Assembly: GCA_900765105.1 (NCBI GenBank)
Contig: CAAFQM010000148.1
Span: forward strand, 1-8,416
DNA length: 8,416 nt
Direction of reading: 5' to 3'
Source of the DNA: an uncultured Faecalibacterium sp.
GTDB taxonomy: Bacteria; Bacillota; Clostridia; Oscillospirales; Ruminococcaceae
The position numbers were made by a program, and so were the translations under genes. The notes below the pieces were generated by a model that was given only the letters and a program-made list of their open reading frames with translations, was not told the origin of the DNA and did not search any database. Shown piece by piece: positions 1 to 5,626 of the stretch (positions are counted from its first letter, which is position 1; the number at the start of each line of letters is the position of its first letter).

Positions 1-75
1 CTCTTTAGCTCAGTCGGTTAGAGCACCTGACTGTTAATCAGGGTGTCGCCTGTTCGAGTCAGGCAAGAGGCGCCA
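1..75 (+). tRNA. tRNA-Asn (anticodon GTT), missing its first two bases
   Basis: This is an asparagine tRNA cut by the window edge. The anticodon stem pairs 26-30 with 38-42 around the loop 31-37, giving anticodon GTT at 33-35. The T arm is 48-52 with 60-64 around the loop 53-59 (TTCGAGT). The acceptor 3' strand 65-71 pairs with 1-5, and two further 5' bases (expected GC) lie outside the window. The discriminator is G72, and CCA is encoded at 73-75. An intrinsic terminator follows at once, so this is the last gene of its transcript. Confidence 0.96.
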
Positions 76-77
76 GC

Positions 78-109
78 AAAGCGATGGAAGTTTTTCCATC
101 GCTTTTTTC
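78..109 (+). terminator. Intrinsic terminator after tRNA-Asn
   Basis: A perfect 12-bp stem (78-89 with 94-105) has a four-base loop GTTT and runs into a T-rich tail to 109. It lies three bases after the tRNA CCA end and closes the tRNA transcript. Confidence 0.93.
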
Positions 110-126
110 TTTTTCCGCTGCTTTTG

Positions 127-155
127 TTGACAGAAAATGCAGGGCGGGATATACT
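127..155 (+). promoter_or_regulatory. Sigma-A promoter for trpS
   Basis: A perfect -35 box TTGACA (127-132) and a -10 box TATACT (150-155) are separated by exactly 17 bases. Transcription would start near 162. The trpS mRNA would then have a leader of about 310 bases that includes the whole inverted-repeat element at 215-444. I see no other promoter this good between the tRNA terminator and trpS. Confidence 0.8.
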
Positions 156-214
156 TAAAGCATGTTTTAGAATTGAAAATTTGTTGGTGGGCGGATGCTT
201 TTAAGGGCAGCATC

Positions 215-444
215 CTCGCCCTCTCAGTCTCTAACGCGCCAGATTCCCCCTTTTGTCGCTGCGCGACATCTTCCCCCGGAGCGGGGGAAGTCTTTCCTCA
301 AAGGGGGAGCCCTTGGTAAAACCGGAAAGTTTTCCGCATTGCCAAGGCCTCTCCCTTTGACAGACTCCCCTGGCCGGGGGAGGTGGCACGAAGTGCCAGA
401 AGGGGAATAAGGTGGATTTGCGGAGCAAAGACGGAGAGGGCGAG
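215..444. repeat. MITE-like inverted-repeat element, about 230 bp
   Basis: The ends are 16-base terminal inverted repeats that match at 15 of 16 positions (215-230 against 429-444). Inside, the two halves are imperfect inverted copies: roughly 245-316 pairs with 342-406. The centre is closed by CCTTGG/CCAAGG (311-316 with 342-347) and a small hairpin 323-328/331-336. Each arm carries nested hairpins: GTCG/CGAC near 255-267, a stem of C-run against G-run near 270-290, and the TGGCA/TGCCA hairpin near 384-398. No transposase is encoded. The design resembles the structured intergenic repeats I associate with Faecalibacterium genomes. I see no clear target-site duplication. It lies in the trpS leader, so it should be transcribed and fold as a branched RNA. 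Confidence 0.8.
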
Positions 445-474
445 CCGCCTTCCGGCAAAATAAAGGAGAACATC

Positions 475-1536
475 ATGAAAAAAGTGATTCTTACCGGCGA
501 CCGTCCCACCGGCCGCCTGCATGTGGGCCACTATGTCGGCTCCCTGAAAGAGCGCGTGCGCCTGCAGAACTCCGGCGAGTATGACGAGATCTATGTGATG
601 ATCGCGGATGCACAGGCTCTGACCGACAATGCCGACAACCCGGAAAAGGTGCGCCAGAACATTCTGCAGGTGGCGCTGGACTATCTGGCCTGCGGCATCG
701 ACCCGGACAAGACCCACATCTTCATCCAGTCCATGGTGCCCGAGCTGACCGAGCTGAGCTTCTACTATATGAATCTGGTCACCGTGAGCCGCCTGCAGCG
801 CAACCCCACCGTCAAGAGCGAGATCCAGATGCGCAACTTCGAGACCAGCATCCCGGTGGGCTTCTTCTGCTATCCCATCAGCCAGGCCGCCGACATCACC
901 GCATTCAAGGCCACCACGGTGCCCGCCGGTGAGGATCAGAAACCCATGATCGAGCAGTGCTGCGAGATCGTGCACAAGTTCAACTCTGTGTACGGCGAAA
1001 CTCTGGTGGAGCCGGAGATCGTTCTGCCCCAGAACGCCGCCTGCCTGCGTCTGCCGGGCATCGACGGCAAGGCCAAGATGAGCAAGAGCCTTGGCAACTG
1101 CATCTACCTGTCCGAGGAACCCGAGGACATCAAGAAGAAGGTCATGTCCATGTACACCGACCCGGATCACCTGCGGGTGCAGGACCCCGGCAAGGTGGAG
1201 GGCAATCCGGTATTCATCTATCTGGACGCATTCTGCCGCCCGGAGCATTTTGCCGAGTTCCTGCCCGAGTACCAGAACCTCGATGAGCTGAAGGCACACT
1301 ATCAGCGTGGCGGTCTGGGCGATGTGAAGGTGAAGAAGTTCCTGAACAACGTCATGCAGACCGAGCTGGAGCCTATCCGCACCCGCCGCAAGGAGTGGGA
1401 GCAGCGCCTGCCGGAGGTCGTTGAGATCCTGAAGGCCGGCAGCGCCTACGCTGAAAAGACTGCCGCCGCCACTCTCGCCGACGTCCGCAAGTCCATGCGC
1501 ATCGACTACTTTGACAACGATAACCTGCTGAAATAA
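475..1536 (+). CDS. trpS: Tryptophanyl-tRNA synthetase
   Basis: This class I aminoacyl-tRNA synthetase charges tRNA-Trp with tryptophan in the cytoplasm. The protein is 353 residues, slightly above the usual 330-345. The N terminus reads TGDRPTGRLHVGHY, with the HIGH-type ATP-binding motif HVGH at residues 16-19. The second signature KMSKS is exact at residues 201-205. Between them lie the class Ic features RLQRNPT and the AGEDQ stretch. I chose the ATG at 475 because an AAAGGAG ribosome site ends 6-8 bases upstream. The reading frame stays open back to 412, but those 21 codons fall in the inverted-repeat element and its flank and look non-coding. The gene has its own promoter at 127-155 and terminator at 1546-1588, so it is probably monocistronic. 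Many Firmicute trpS genes use a T-box; I find no T-box core here. Confidence 0.97.
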   Translation: MKKVILTGDRPTGRLHVGHYVGSLKERVRLQNSGEYDEIYVMIADAQALTDNADNPEKVRQNILQVALDYLACGIDPDKTHIFIQSMVPELTELSFYYMNLVTVSRLQRNPTVKSEIQMRNFETSIPVGFFCYPISQAADITAFKATTVPAGEDQKPMIEQCCEIVHKFNSVYGETLVEPEIVLPQNAACLRLPGIDGKAKMSKSLGNCIYLSEEPEDIKKKVMSMYTDPDHLRVQDPGKVEGNPVFIYLDAFCRPEHFAEFLPEYQNLDELKAHYQRGGLGDVKVKKFLNNVMQTELEPIRTRRKEWEQRLPEVVEILKAGSAYAEKTAAATLADVRKSMRIDYFDNDNLLK

Positions 1537-1545
1537 AACGCGAAA

Positions 1546-1588
1546 GGGGTTGTTACACGGTTGCTATGCTGTGTGACGGCCTCTTTTT
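1546..1588 (+). terminator. Intrinsic terminator after trpS
   Basis: A 13-bp stem including several G-U pairs (1546-1558 with 1571-1583) has a 12-base loop and is followed by TTTTT at 1584-1588. It starts nine bases after the trpS stop codon. No clear promoter follows before the gene at 1616, so some read-through may feed the downstream genes. Confidence 0.75.
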
Positions 1589-1615
1589 GATTTCAAAAAA
1601 AGGAAAAGATCTATC

Positions 1616-1975
1616 ATGTATCAGGCTTCCGACGTACGTTATTCTTCCATGCCGTACCACCGCTGCGGCAAGAGCGGTCTGCTGCTGCCCGCTGTCTCGC
1701 TGGGCTTCTGGCATAACTTCGGCGATACCGCCCGCTATGAGAACATGGAAAAACTGTGTTTCACGGCATTTGACCACGGCATCACCCACTTTGACCTGGC
1801 CAACAACTACGGCCCGGAGCCGGGCAGCGCCGAAAAGAACTTCGGCCGCATTTTCCGGGAAAACTTCCGCCCCTACCGCGATGAGCTCATCATCAGCACC
1901 AAGGCGCTGGAGAATACGACCTTTACCGAAGAAGAGCTGAAGGCCATCGATAAGGCTTCGGGATTTGGAGAATGA
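1616..1975 (+). pseudogene. Aldo/keto reductase remnant, in-frame internal deletion
   Basis: The first 97 residues match the start of a YghZ-type aldo/keto reductase of about 330 residues: the RCGKSGL and LPAVSLG strands, then HFDLANNYGPEPGSAE, then the strand DELIISTK. Catalytic Asp60, Tyr65 and Lys96 are present. Immediately after Lys96-Ala97 the protein jumps to LENTTFTEEELKAID, which is what the last helix of these enzymes looks like just before the C terminus. About 200 residues are therefore missing, including the catalytic His and the NADPH-binding half of the barrel. The frame is kept through the junction at about 1901-1910. An AAGGA ribosome site lies 11 bases before the ATG, and the stop overlaps the ATGATAATG that starts the next gene. 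It cannot form a TIM barrel. It is either a decayed gene kept for translational coupling or a small protein of unknown use. An assembly error is a third possibility. Confidence 0.82.
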
Positions 1976-1977
1976 TA

Positions 1978-2751
1978 ATGCAGAAAACGGTATGGATCAC
2001 CGGCGCAAGCTCCGGCATCGGCCGCGAGTTTGCCCGCCGCTACGCAAAGATGGGCTGTCGTCTCATCCTCACCGCCCGCCGCGCCGACCGGCTGGAAGCA
2101 CTGGCCGAAGAGCTGCGGCAGGCGCACGGCACGGTTTGCCGCATCCTGACAGCAGACCTCGCCCGCGAGGAGGAATGCACCCGCCTTTGCAAGGAGCTGG
2201 AAGGGGAGACGCTGGATATTTTCATCAACAACGCCGGGTTCGGCGTCTGCGGAAGCTATCTGGAAACGGATGCTGCCAAGGAAGAGGAAATGGTCCGGGT
2301 CAATGTGGAAGCCATGGCGCGGCTGTTCCGGTTCGCTGTGCGCAAAATGCAGGCGGCAGGCGGCGGCACCATCCTGAATGTGGCGTCCTCGGCGGGGCTG
2401 CTGCCCGGCGGGCCGTATATGGCGGGCTACTACGCCAGCAAGGCCTATGTGGCCAGCCTGACCCGGGGCGTGGCCGAAGAGCTGCGCCAGATGCACAGCC
2501 CGGTGTACGTCTGCGCCCTCTGCCCGGGGCCGGTGGACACCGAGTTCAACGACCGGGCGGGCGTCATCTTTGCACTCAAGGGCATCACGCCGGAGTTCTG
2601 CGTGGACGAAGCACTGCTGGGCATGATGCGCCACAAGACCATCATCGTGCCGTCGGCCTTCATGCGGCTGTGCACATCGGTGCAGAAGCTGGTGCCCACG
2701 CCGCTGCTGATGCCCATCGTGGCCCGGCAGCAGAAGAAAAAGCTGGGATAA
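1978..2751 (+). CDS. Short-chain dehydrogenase/reductase (SDR), NAD(P)-dependent
   Basis: This is a classical SDR oxidoreductase of 257 residues with a Rossmann fold; the substrate cannot be told from sequence. The cofactor motif TGASSGIG is at residues 8-15 and NNAG at 84-87. The active site is Ser138, Tyr151 and Lys155 (YYASK), followed by the CPGPVDTEF segment. An Arg pair after strand 2 (TARRADR) suggests NADP(H) preference. The C-terminal tail is hydrophobic then basic, ending RQQKKKLG, as in DltE/YqjQ-like SDRs that may sit near the membrane. Two in-frame ATGs lie at 1972 and 1978. I prefer 1978 because GGAG at 1967-1970 is seven bases upstream, whereas it is one base from 1972. The start region overlaps the stop of the reductase remnant, so the two are translationally coupled. 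Confidence 0.92.
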   Translation: MQKTVWITGASSGIGREFARRYAKMGCRLILTARRADRLEALAEELRQAHGTVCRILTADLAREEECTRLCKELEGETLDIFINNAGFGVCGSYLETDAAKEEEMVRVNVEAMARLFRFAVRKMQAAGGGTILNVASSAGLLPGGPYMAGYYASKAYVASLTRGVAEELRQMHSPVYVCALCPGPVDTEFNDRAGVIFALKGITPEFCVDEALLGMMRHKTIIVPSAFMRLCTSVQKLVPTPLLMPIVARQQKKKLG

Positions 2752-2928
2752 AAGACAAAAAGGACACCCTTGGCAACAAGCCCAAAAATCTGCTGCCGGA
2801 TTTGTGCGTTCCGACCATGCGTGGAGGACTGTATACAAGCTAAAACGACCCTTTGGACGGATTTCACAATTTTTTACGAAAAAATCTGTGCATCAAAAGA
2901 AATTACAGTCAATTTGCGTAAGAAAATG
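2752..2928. other. Intergenic region between SDR and dhuD promoter
   Basis: I see no gene here. It holds one GTATACAAG operator-like site (2829-2839) and an A/T hairpin (2869-2875 with 2879-2885, loop ACG) without a clear T-tail. No convincing terminator for the upstream SDR is visible. Confidence 0.5.
2829..2839. promoter_or_regulatory. GntR-like operator candidate, upstream copy
   Basis: CTGTATACAAG contains the palindromic core GTATAC followed by AAG. The same nine bases, GTATACAAG, recur 130 bases downstream over the dhuD promoter. From memory the Bacillus subtilis GntR gluconate operator has the core CTTGTATACAAG, and the 12 bases 2828-2839 match it at 10 of 12. The assignment rests on this resemblance and on the repeat. 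Confidence 0.4.
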
Positions 2929-2930
2929 CC

Positions 2931-2959
2931 TTGACAGCGCCGGAAAAGAATGTTAGTCT
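2931..2959 (+). promoter_or_regulatory. Sigma-A promoter for dhuD
   Basis: A perfect -35 box TTGACA (2931-2936), a 17-base spacer, and TAGTCT as -10 (2954-2959) are preceded by TG at 2951-2952, giving an extended -10. Transcription would begin near 2966, inside the second operator-like site. The leader of about 95 bases is GC-rich, with a palindrome at 2974-2985 and a small hairpin at 3017-3030, but no riboswitch I recognise. Confidence 0.75.
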
Positions 2960-2969
2960 AGTATACAAG
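2958..2969. promoter_or_regulatory. GntR-like operator candidate over the dhuD -10/start site
   Basis: CTAGTATACAAG matches the remembered gluconate GntR core CTTGTATACAAG at 11 of 12 positions. It overlaps the end of the -10 box and the expected start point, where a bound repressor would block transcription. GntR-family repressors commonly control uronate and gluconate genes, which fits the gene below. The regulator is not in this window. Confidence 0.5.
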
Positions 2970-3062
2970 AGAGGCGCGGCCGCGCAGTTGCTGCGGCTGC
3001 ACCCGGCAAAGCTGTACGGGGCATTCCCCGCTCAAAGAACAATCTGATTGGAGGACTCTATT

Positions 3063-3872
3063 ATGGCACAGTGCACTCCCAAATCTTTTGATCTGACCGG
3101 CAAGGTCGCGCTGATCACCGGCGCATCCTACGGCATCGGTATGGCCATCGCAAAGGCAATGGCAGCCAACGGCGCTACCATCGTATTCAATGATATCAAG
3201 CAGGAACTGGTCGATAAAGGTCTGGCTGCTTACGAAGAGGTCGGCATCAAGGCTCATGGCTATGTCTGCGACGTCACCGATGAGGACGCCGTCAACGCTA
3301 TGGTTGCAAAGATCACCGAGGAAGTCGGCCACATCAACATTCTGGTCAACAATGCCGGTATCATCAAGCGCATCCCCATGACCGAGATGAGTGCTGCTCA
3401 GTTCCGTCAGGTCATCGATGTGGACCTGAACGCGCCCTTCATCGTGTCCAAGGCTGTCATTCCCGACATGATCGCACAGGGCGGCGGCAAGATCATCAAC
3501 ATCTGCTCCATGATGAGCGAGCTGGGCCGCGAGACCGTCTCCGCCTATGCTGCAGCCAAGGGCGGCCTGAAGATGCTGACCAAGAACATCGCTTCCGAGT
3601 ACGGCCAGTACAACATCCAGTGCAACGGCATCGGACCCGGCTACATCGCCACCCCGCAGACCGCACCCCTGCGCGAGCGCCAGCCCGACGGCAGCCGTCA
3701 CCCCTTCGACAGCTTCATCGTTGCCAAGACCCCCGCAGGCCGCTGGGGCGAGGCAGAGGATTTAGGCGGACCCGCTGTGTTCCTGGCATCCGAGGCTTCT
3801 GACTTTGTCAATGGCCTGATCCTGTACGTCGATGGCGGCATCCTGGCCTATATCGGCAAGCAGCCCCAGTAA
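3063..3872 (+). CDS. dhuD: SDR of the gluconate 5-dehydrogenase / DhuD group
   Basis: This is a 269-residue SDR, usually annotated gluconate 5-dehydrogenase (IdnO/Gno). I propose it acts as DhuD, which reduces 3-deoxy-D-glycero-2,5-hexodiulosonate to 2-keto-3-deoxygluconate (KDG) with NAD(P)H. Visible motifs are TGASYGIG at residues 19-26, NNAG at 96-99, and the active-site Ser149, Tyr162 and Lys166 (SAYAAAKGG). The stretches IIKRIPM, ICSMMSELGRETVSAYAAAKGG and the end VDGGILAYIGKQP are typical of this subgroup. The ATG at 3063 has GGAGGA seven bases upstream. Its own promoter carries an operator-like site. The next two genes, a KdgF cupin and an RpiB-like isomerase, supply the two preceding steps, and this context favours DhuD/KduD over gluconate oxidation. 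The family call is firm; the substrate is inferred from neighbours. Confidence 0.88.
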   Translation: MAQCTPKSFDLTGKVALITGASYGIGMAIAKAMAANGATIVFNDIKQELVDKGLAAYEEVGIKAHGYVCDVTDEDAVNAMVAKITEEVGHINILVNNAGIIKRIPMTEMSAAQFRQVIDVDLNAPFIVSKAVIPDMIAQGGGKIINICSMMSELGRETVSAYAAAKGGLKMLTKNIASEYGQYNIQCNGIGPGYIATPQTAPLRERQPDGSRHPFDSFIVAKTPAGRWGEAEDLGGPAVFLASEASDFVNGLILYVDGGILAYIGKQPQ

Positions 3873-3901
3873 TCGCTGAGGAGACTCCGAAGAACCAAGC
3901 A

Positions 3902-3946
3902 CGGCGGCAGCCGGGCGGGCAAGTCCTGTCCCGCTGCCGCCGTTTT
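3902..3946 (+). terminator. Intrinsic terminator between dhuD and kdgF
   Basis: CGGCGGCAGC (3902-3911) pairs perfectly with 3933-3942. A further inner pairing of G-run with C-run is possible, and TTTT follows at 3943-3946. It lies 29 bases after the dhuD stop. The T-tract is short, so some read-through into kdgF is likely. Confidence 0.72.
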
Positions 3947-3950
3947 GTAT

Positions 3951-3979
3951 TTGTACCGGAAAGGATGTTATGCTATAAT
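3951..3979 (+). promoter_or_regulatory. Promoter-like site overlapping the kdgF start
   Basis: TTGTAC (3951-3956), a 17-base spacer and a perfect TATAAT (3974-3979) preceded by TG at 3971-3972 make a strong extended -10 promoter. Its last two -10 bases are the A and T of the kdgF ATG. A transcript from here would start near 3986, after that ATG. It would have to use GTG 4008, which has AAGGA at 3993-3997 ten bases upstream. Confidence 0.55.
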
Positions 3980-4322
3980 GGAAAAGAATCATAAGGACGC
4001 CGCATGGGTGCCCCATGACGAGATCGAGCCGGAAGTGTGCGGACAGGGCGTGAAGCGCCGCATTCTGGCCTACAGCAAGGACGCCATGTGCGTGGAGAAC
4101 ATCTTTGAGACCGGCGGTGTGGGTGCCATGCACTGCCATCCCCACACCCAGATCAGCTATGTGGTCTCCGGCCGCTTCCGCTTTACCATCGGGGACGAGA
4201 CCCGCGAGGTCGGCCCCGGCGATACGCTGCTCAAGCAGAACGGCGTGATGCACGGCTGCGTCTGTCTGGAAGCCGGTGTGCTGCTGGACTTCTTTACCCC
4301 CATGCGGGACGAATTTGTATAA
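3978..4322 (+). CDS. kdgF: KdgF-type cupin (unsaturated uronate linearisation)
   Basis: This single-domain cupin of 114 residues looks like KdgF. KdgF turns the cyclic 4,5-unsaturated uronates released by polysaccharide lyases and glycuronyl hydrolases into the open 5-keto form (DKI/DHU). The cupin metal motif is HCHPHTQ at residues 52-58, with a second-motif histidine at His92 (MHGCVCLE). The end LLDFFTPMRDEF places Asp104, Phe106 and Arg110 with the spacing I recall for the catalytic set of characterised KdgF. The KRRILAY segment is also characteristic. The ATG at 3978 has AAAGGA 12 bases upstream. GTG 4008 (residue 11) is an alternative start suited to the overlapping promoter. The RpiB-like isomerase follows after 46 bases. 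The cupin fold is certain and KdgF likely; the exact uronate (glucuronate or galacturonate derived) is not determined. Confidence 0.87.
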   Translation: MEKNHKDAAWVPHDEIEPEVCGQGVKRRILAYSKDAMCVENIFETGGVGAMHCHPHTQISYVVSGRFRFTIGDETREVGPGDTLLKQNGVMHGCVCLEAGVLLDFFTPMRDEFV

Positions 4323-4368
4323 CTGCCTGCCCCACAGGCATGGAATAGAAGAAGGGAAGAAACAAATC

Positions 4369-5004
4369 ATGAAAATTGCACTCATCAACGAAAACAGTCA
4401 GGCTGCCAAGAACGGTATCATCGAAGCCGCCCTGAAGAAGGTCGTGGAGCCGATGGGCCACGAGGTGGTCAACTATGGCATGTACGCTGCCGACGATGCT
4501 GCCCAGCTGACCTACGTCCAGTGCGGCATTCTGGCAGCCATCCTGCTGAACAGCGGCGCAGCCGATTACGTCATCACCGGCTGCGGCACCGGCGAGGGTG
4601 CCATGCTGGCGCTGAACAGCTTCCCCGGCGTCATCTGCGGCCATGTGGAGGACCCCGTGGACGCCTACACTTTTGCCCACGTCAACGACGGCAACGCCGT
4701 AGCAATGCCTTTTGCCAAAGGCTTCGGCTGGGGCGGTGAGCTGAACCTTGAGTACTGCTTTGAGAAGCTGTTCGGCTTCGGCCACGGTCAGGGCTACCCC
4801 AAGGAGCGTGTGGAGCCGGAGCAGCGCAACAAGAAGATCCTGGATGGCGTGCGCGCTGCCACCTTCAAGCCGCTGATCGAGTGCCTGAAGAGCATCGATC
4901 AGGACCTGCTGAAAGGCGCAGTGGCCGGTGCAAAGTTCAGCGAGCTGTTCTTCGCCTCCTGCAAGGACGAGGAGCTGGCAGCATACGTCAAGACGCTGCT
5001 GTAA
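4369..5004 (+). CDS. dhuI: RpiB/LacA/LacB-family isomerase, DhuI type
   Basis: This is a 211-residue sugar isomerase of the RpiB/LacAB family. The nucleotide-like fold is recognisable from MKIALINENSQAAKN at the start and the glycine-rich loop GCGTGEG at residues 71-77, which holds the family cysteine Cys72. It is about 60 residues longer than true RpiB, with the extension carrying PKERVEPEQRNKKIL and ELFFASCKDEE. That long form is the one I know from streptococcal DhuI, which isomerises 4-deoxy-L-threo-5-hexosulose uronate, and from Bacteroides uronate loci. I therefore infer a uronate isomerase rather than ribose-5-phosphate isomerase. ATG 4369 is chosen because the N terminus matches the family and an AAGGGA site lies 11 bases upstream; the open frame before it overlaps kdgF. 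The downstream membrane gene starts 12 bases after the stop. Confidence 0.88.
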   Translation: MKIALINENSQAAKNGIIEAALKKVVEPMGHEVVNYGMYAADDAAQLTYVQCGILAAILLNSGAADYVITGCGTGEGAMLALNSFPGVICGHVEDPVDAYTFAHVNDGNAVAMPFAKGFGWGGELNLEYCFEKLFGFGHGQGYPKERVEPEQRNKKILDGVRAATFKPLIECLKSIDQDLLKGAVAGAKFSELFFASCKDEELAAYVKTLL

Positions 5005-5016
5005 GAGGATGCTGCT

Positions 5017-5424
5017 ATGGGCTGGCTTTATCATCTGAACGCAGGCATTACCCATGGACTGGAAGGCTTTCTGGAGACCGCAGTGCCCATGATTGCGGGC
5101 CTTGCCGAAGTGATCGGTCTGTTCATCATCGTCACCAGTCTTATCAAGGCCACCTACCACTATGTGCGGGCGACCTTCTTCCATGACCACCATGATTTCC
5201 ACCACGAGATGAGCAGCGGCCTGACCACGGCGCTGGAATTCCTGATGTCGGCGGAGATCGCAAAGACCTTCCTTTTGCAGAATCTGGAGTCGGTGGTGCC
5301 GCTGGCTGCTACCTTTGCACTGCGCGCCATGATGAGCTTGATGCTGCACTGGGAAATGCAGGGCGGACACCGCTCCGGCCGCAAAAAAGCGGAAAACGAC
5401 ACAGAAGCGGAAAAGAATGACTAA
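5017..5424 (+). CDS. DUF1622-like small membrane protein
   Basis: This is a 135-residue protein of unknown function resembling the DUF1622 family. Three membrane segments are visible: about residues 22-46, 68-87 and 91-111. The segment TTALEFLMSAEIAKTFLL is the family's most typical part. Between the first two segments lies a histidine-rich loop, residues 56-63, with five histidines, acidic residues and an aromatic. The C-terminal 25 residues are charged and likely cytoplasmic. The start at 5017 has an AAGAGGA site eight bases upstream, formed partly by the dhuI stop codon, so it is co-translated with dhuI. Sitting at the end of a uronate operon is unusual. It could help uptake or respond to the sugar acid, but nothing in the sequence shows this, and the link may be only positional. 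Confidence 0.82.
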   Translation: MGWLYHLNAGITHGLEGFLETAVPMIAGLAEVIGLFIIVTSLIKATYHYVRATFFHDHHDFHHEMSSGLTTALEFLMSAEIAKTFLLQNLESVVPLAATFALRAMMSLMLHWEMQGGHRSGRKKAENDTEAEKND

Positions 5425-5444
5425 AAAAGTTTTGCCAAACTTTT
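5425..5444 (+). terminator. Weak A/T hairpin after the DUF1622 gene
   Basis: AAAAGTTT (5425-5432) pairs with AAACTTTT (5437-5444) around a TGCC loop, directly after the stop codon. The stem is A/T-rich, with a T-run only inside the 3' arm, so it is at best a weak terminator. Confidence 0.35.
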
Positions 5445-5497
5445 GCCGCATTCCCTTTCTTCGTGTTGTGAAAAACGTAAAACCTTGAGATGAAGTA

Positions 5498-5526
5498 TTG
5501 ACACTTTCCCGCAAAGGGTCTATACT
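5498..5526 (+). promoter_or_regulatory. Sigma-A promoter for the ammonium transporter gene
   Basis: TTGACA (5498-5503) and TATACT (5521-5526) are 17 bases apart, the same pair of boxes as the trpS promoter. The start point would be near 5533, giving a leader of about 123 bases before the ATG at 5656. Confidence 0.82.
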
Positions 5527-5541
5527 TGCCCCATCGAAAGC

Positions 5542-5585
5542 AAAGGCGCTGACGGAAGAGATTCCGCCAGCGCCTTTTGTGTTTT
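5542..5585 (+). terminator. Leader terminator/attenuator upstream of amt
   Basis: A 16-position stem with 15 pairs and one A-C mismatch (5542-5557 with 5562-5577) is capped by a GAGA (GNRA) loop. TTTT, GTG and TTTT follow, to 5585. It begins about 10 bases after the predicted start point, so it should terminate most transcripts from the amt promoter unless it is opposed. If the promoter were inactive it would simply end the upstream operon. Confidence 0.7.
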
Positions 5586-5599
5586 CGGGGATACTGCCG

Positions 5600-5626
5600 C
5601 ACGGGGAGAATAGAGGGCTCCCTGTG
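5600..5626 (+). other. Second leader hairpin before amt
   Basis: CACGGGGAG (5600-5608) pairs with CTCCCTGTG (5618-5626), nine pairs including one G-U, around a nine-base loop. It lies between the leader terminator and the AGGAGG ribosome site (5641-5646). I found no convincing pairing that would make it exclude the terminator. Confidence 0.5.

Noticed and set aside
412..474. N-terminal extension of TrpRS by 21 residues
   Set aside because: The frame is open, but the stretch overlaps the repeat end and has no RBS. ATG 475 has AAAGGAG and begins at the conserved MKKVILTGDRPTG.
110..474. T-box or other riboswitch upstream of trpS
   Set aside because: No GGGTGGNACCGCG-like core, specifier arrangement or terminator was found. 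The structure present is explained by the inverted-repeat element.
298..1299. Long minus-strand open frame (333 codons) opposite trpS
   Set aside because: It lies antisense to a clear TrpRS with both class I signatures. Its His/Leu/Gly-rich composition is that of a codon-bias shadow, and its ends fall in the repeat element.
1972..1977. Upstream ATG as start of the SDR
   Set aside because: The GGAG site would be only one base away; ATG 1978 has the normal seven-base spacing.
2974..2985. GC palindrome in the dhuD leader as a regulatory site
   Set aside because: A 12-base GC palindrome in a GC-rich leader has no known match and is likely chance or minor RNA structure.
4369..5004. Annotation as ribose-5-phosphate isomerase B of the pentose phosphate pathway
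   Set aside because: The protein is about 60 residues too long, and its C-terminal extension and KdgF neighbour fit the DhuI type better. The family relationship itself is kept.
4294..5514. Long minus-strand open frame (406 codons) opposite dhuI and the DUF1622 gene
   Set aside because: It is antisense to two good genes, has no recognisable family, and shows low-complexity His/Gln/Gly composition typical of a shadow in GC-rich codons.
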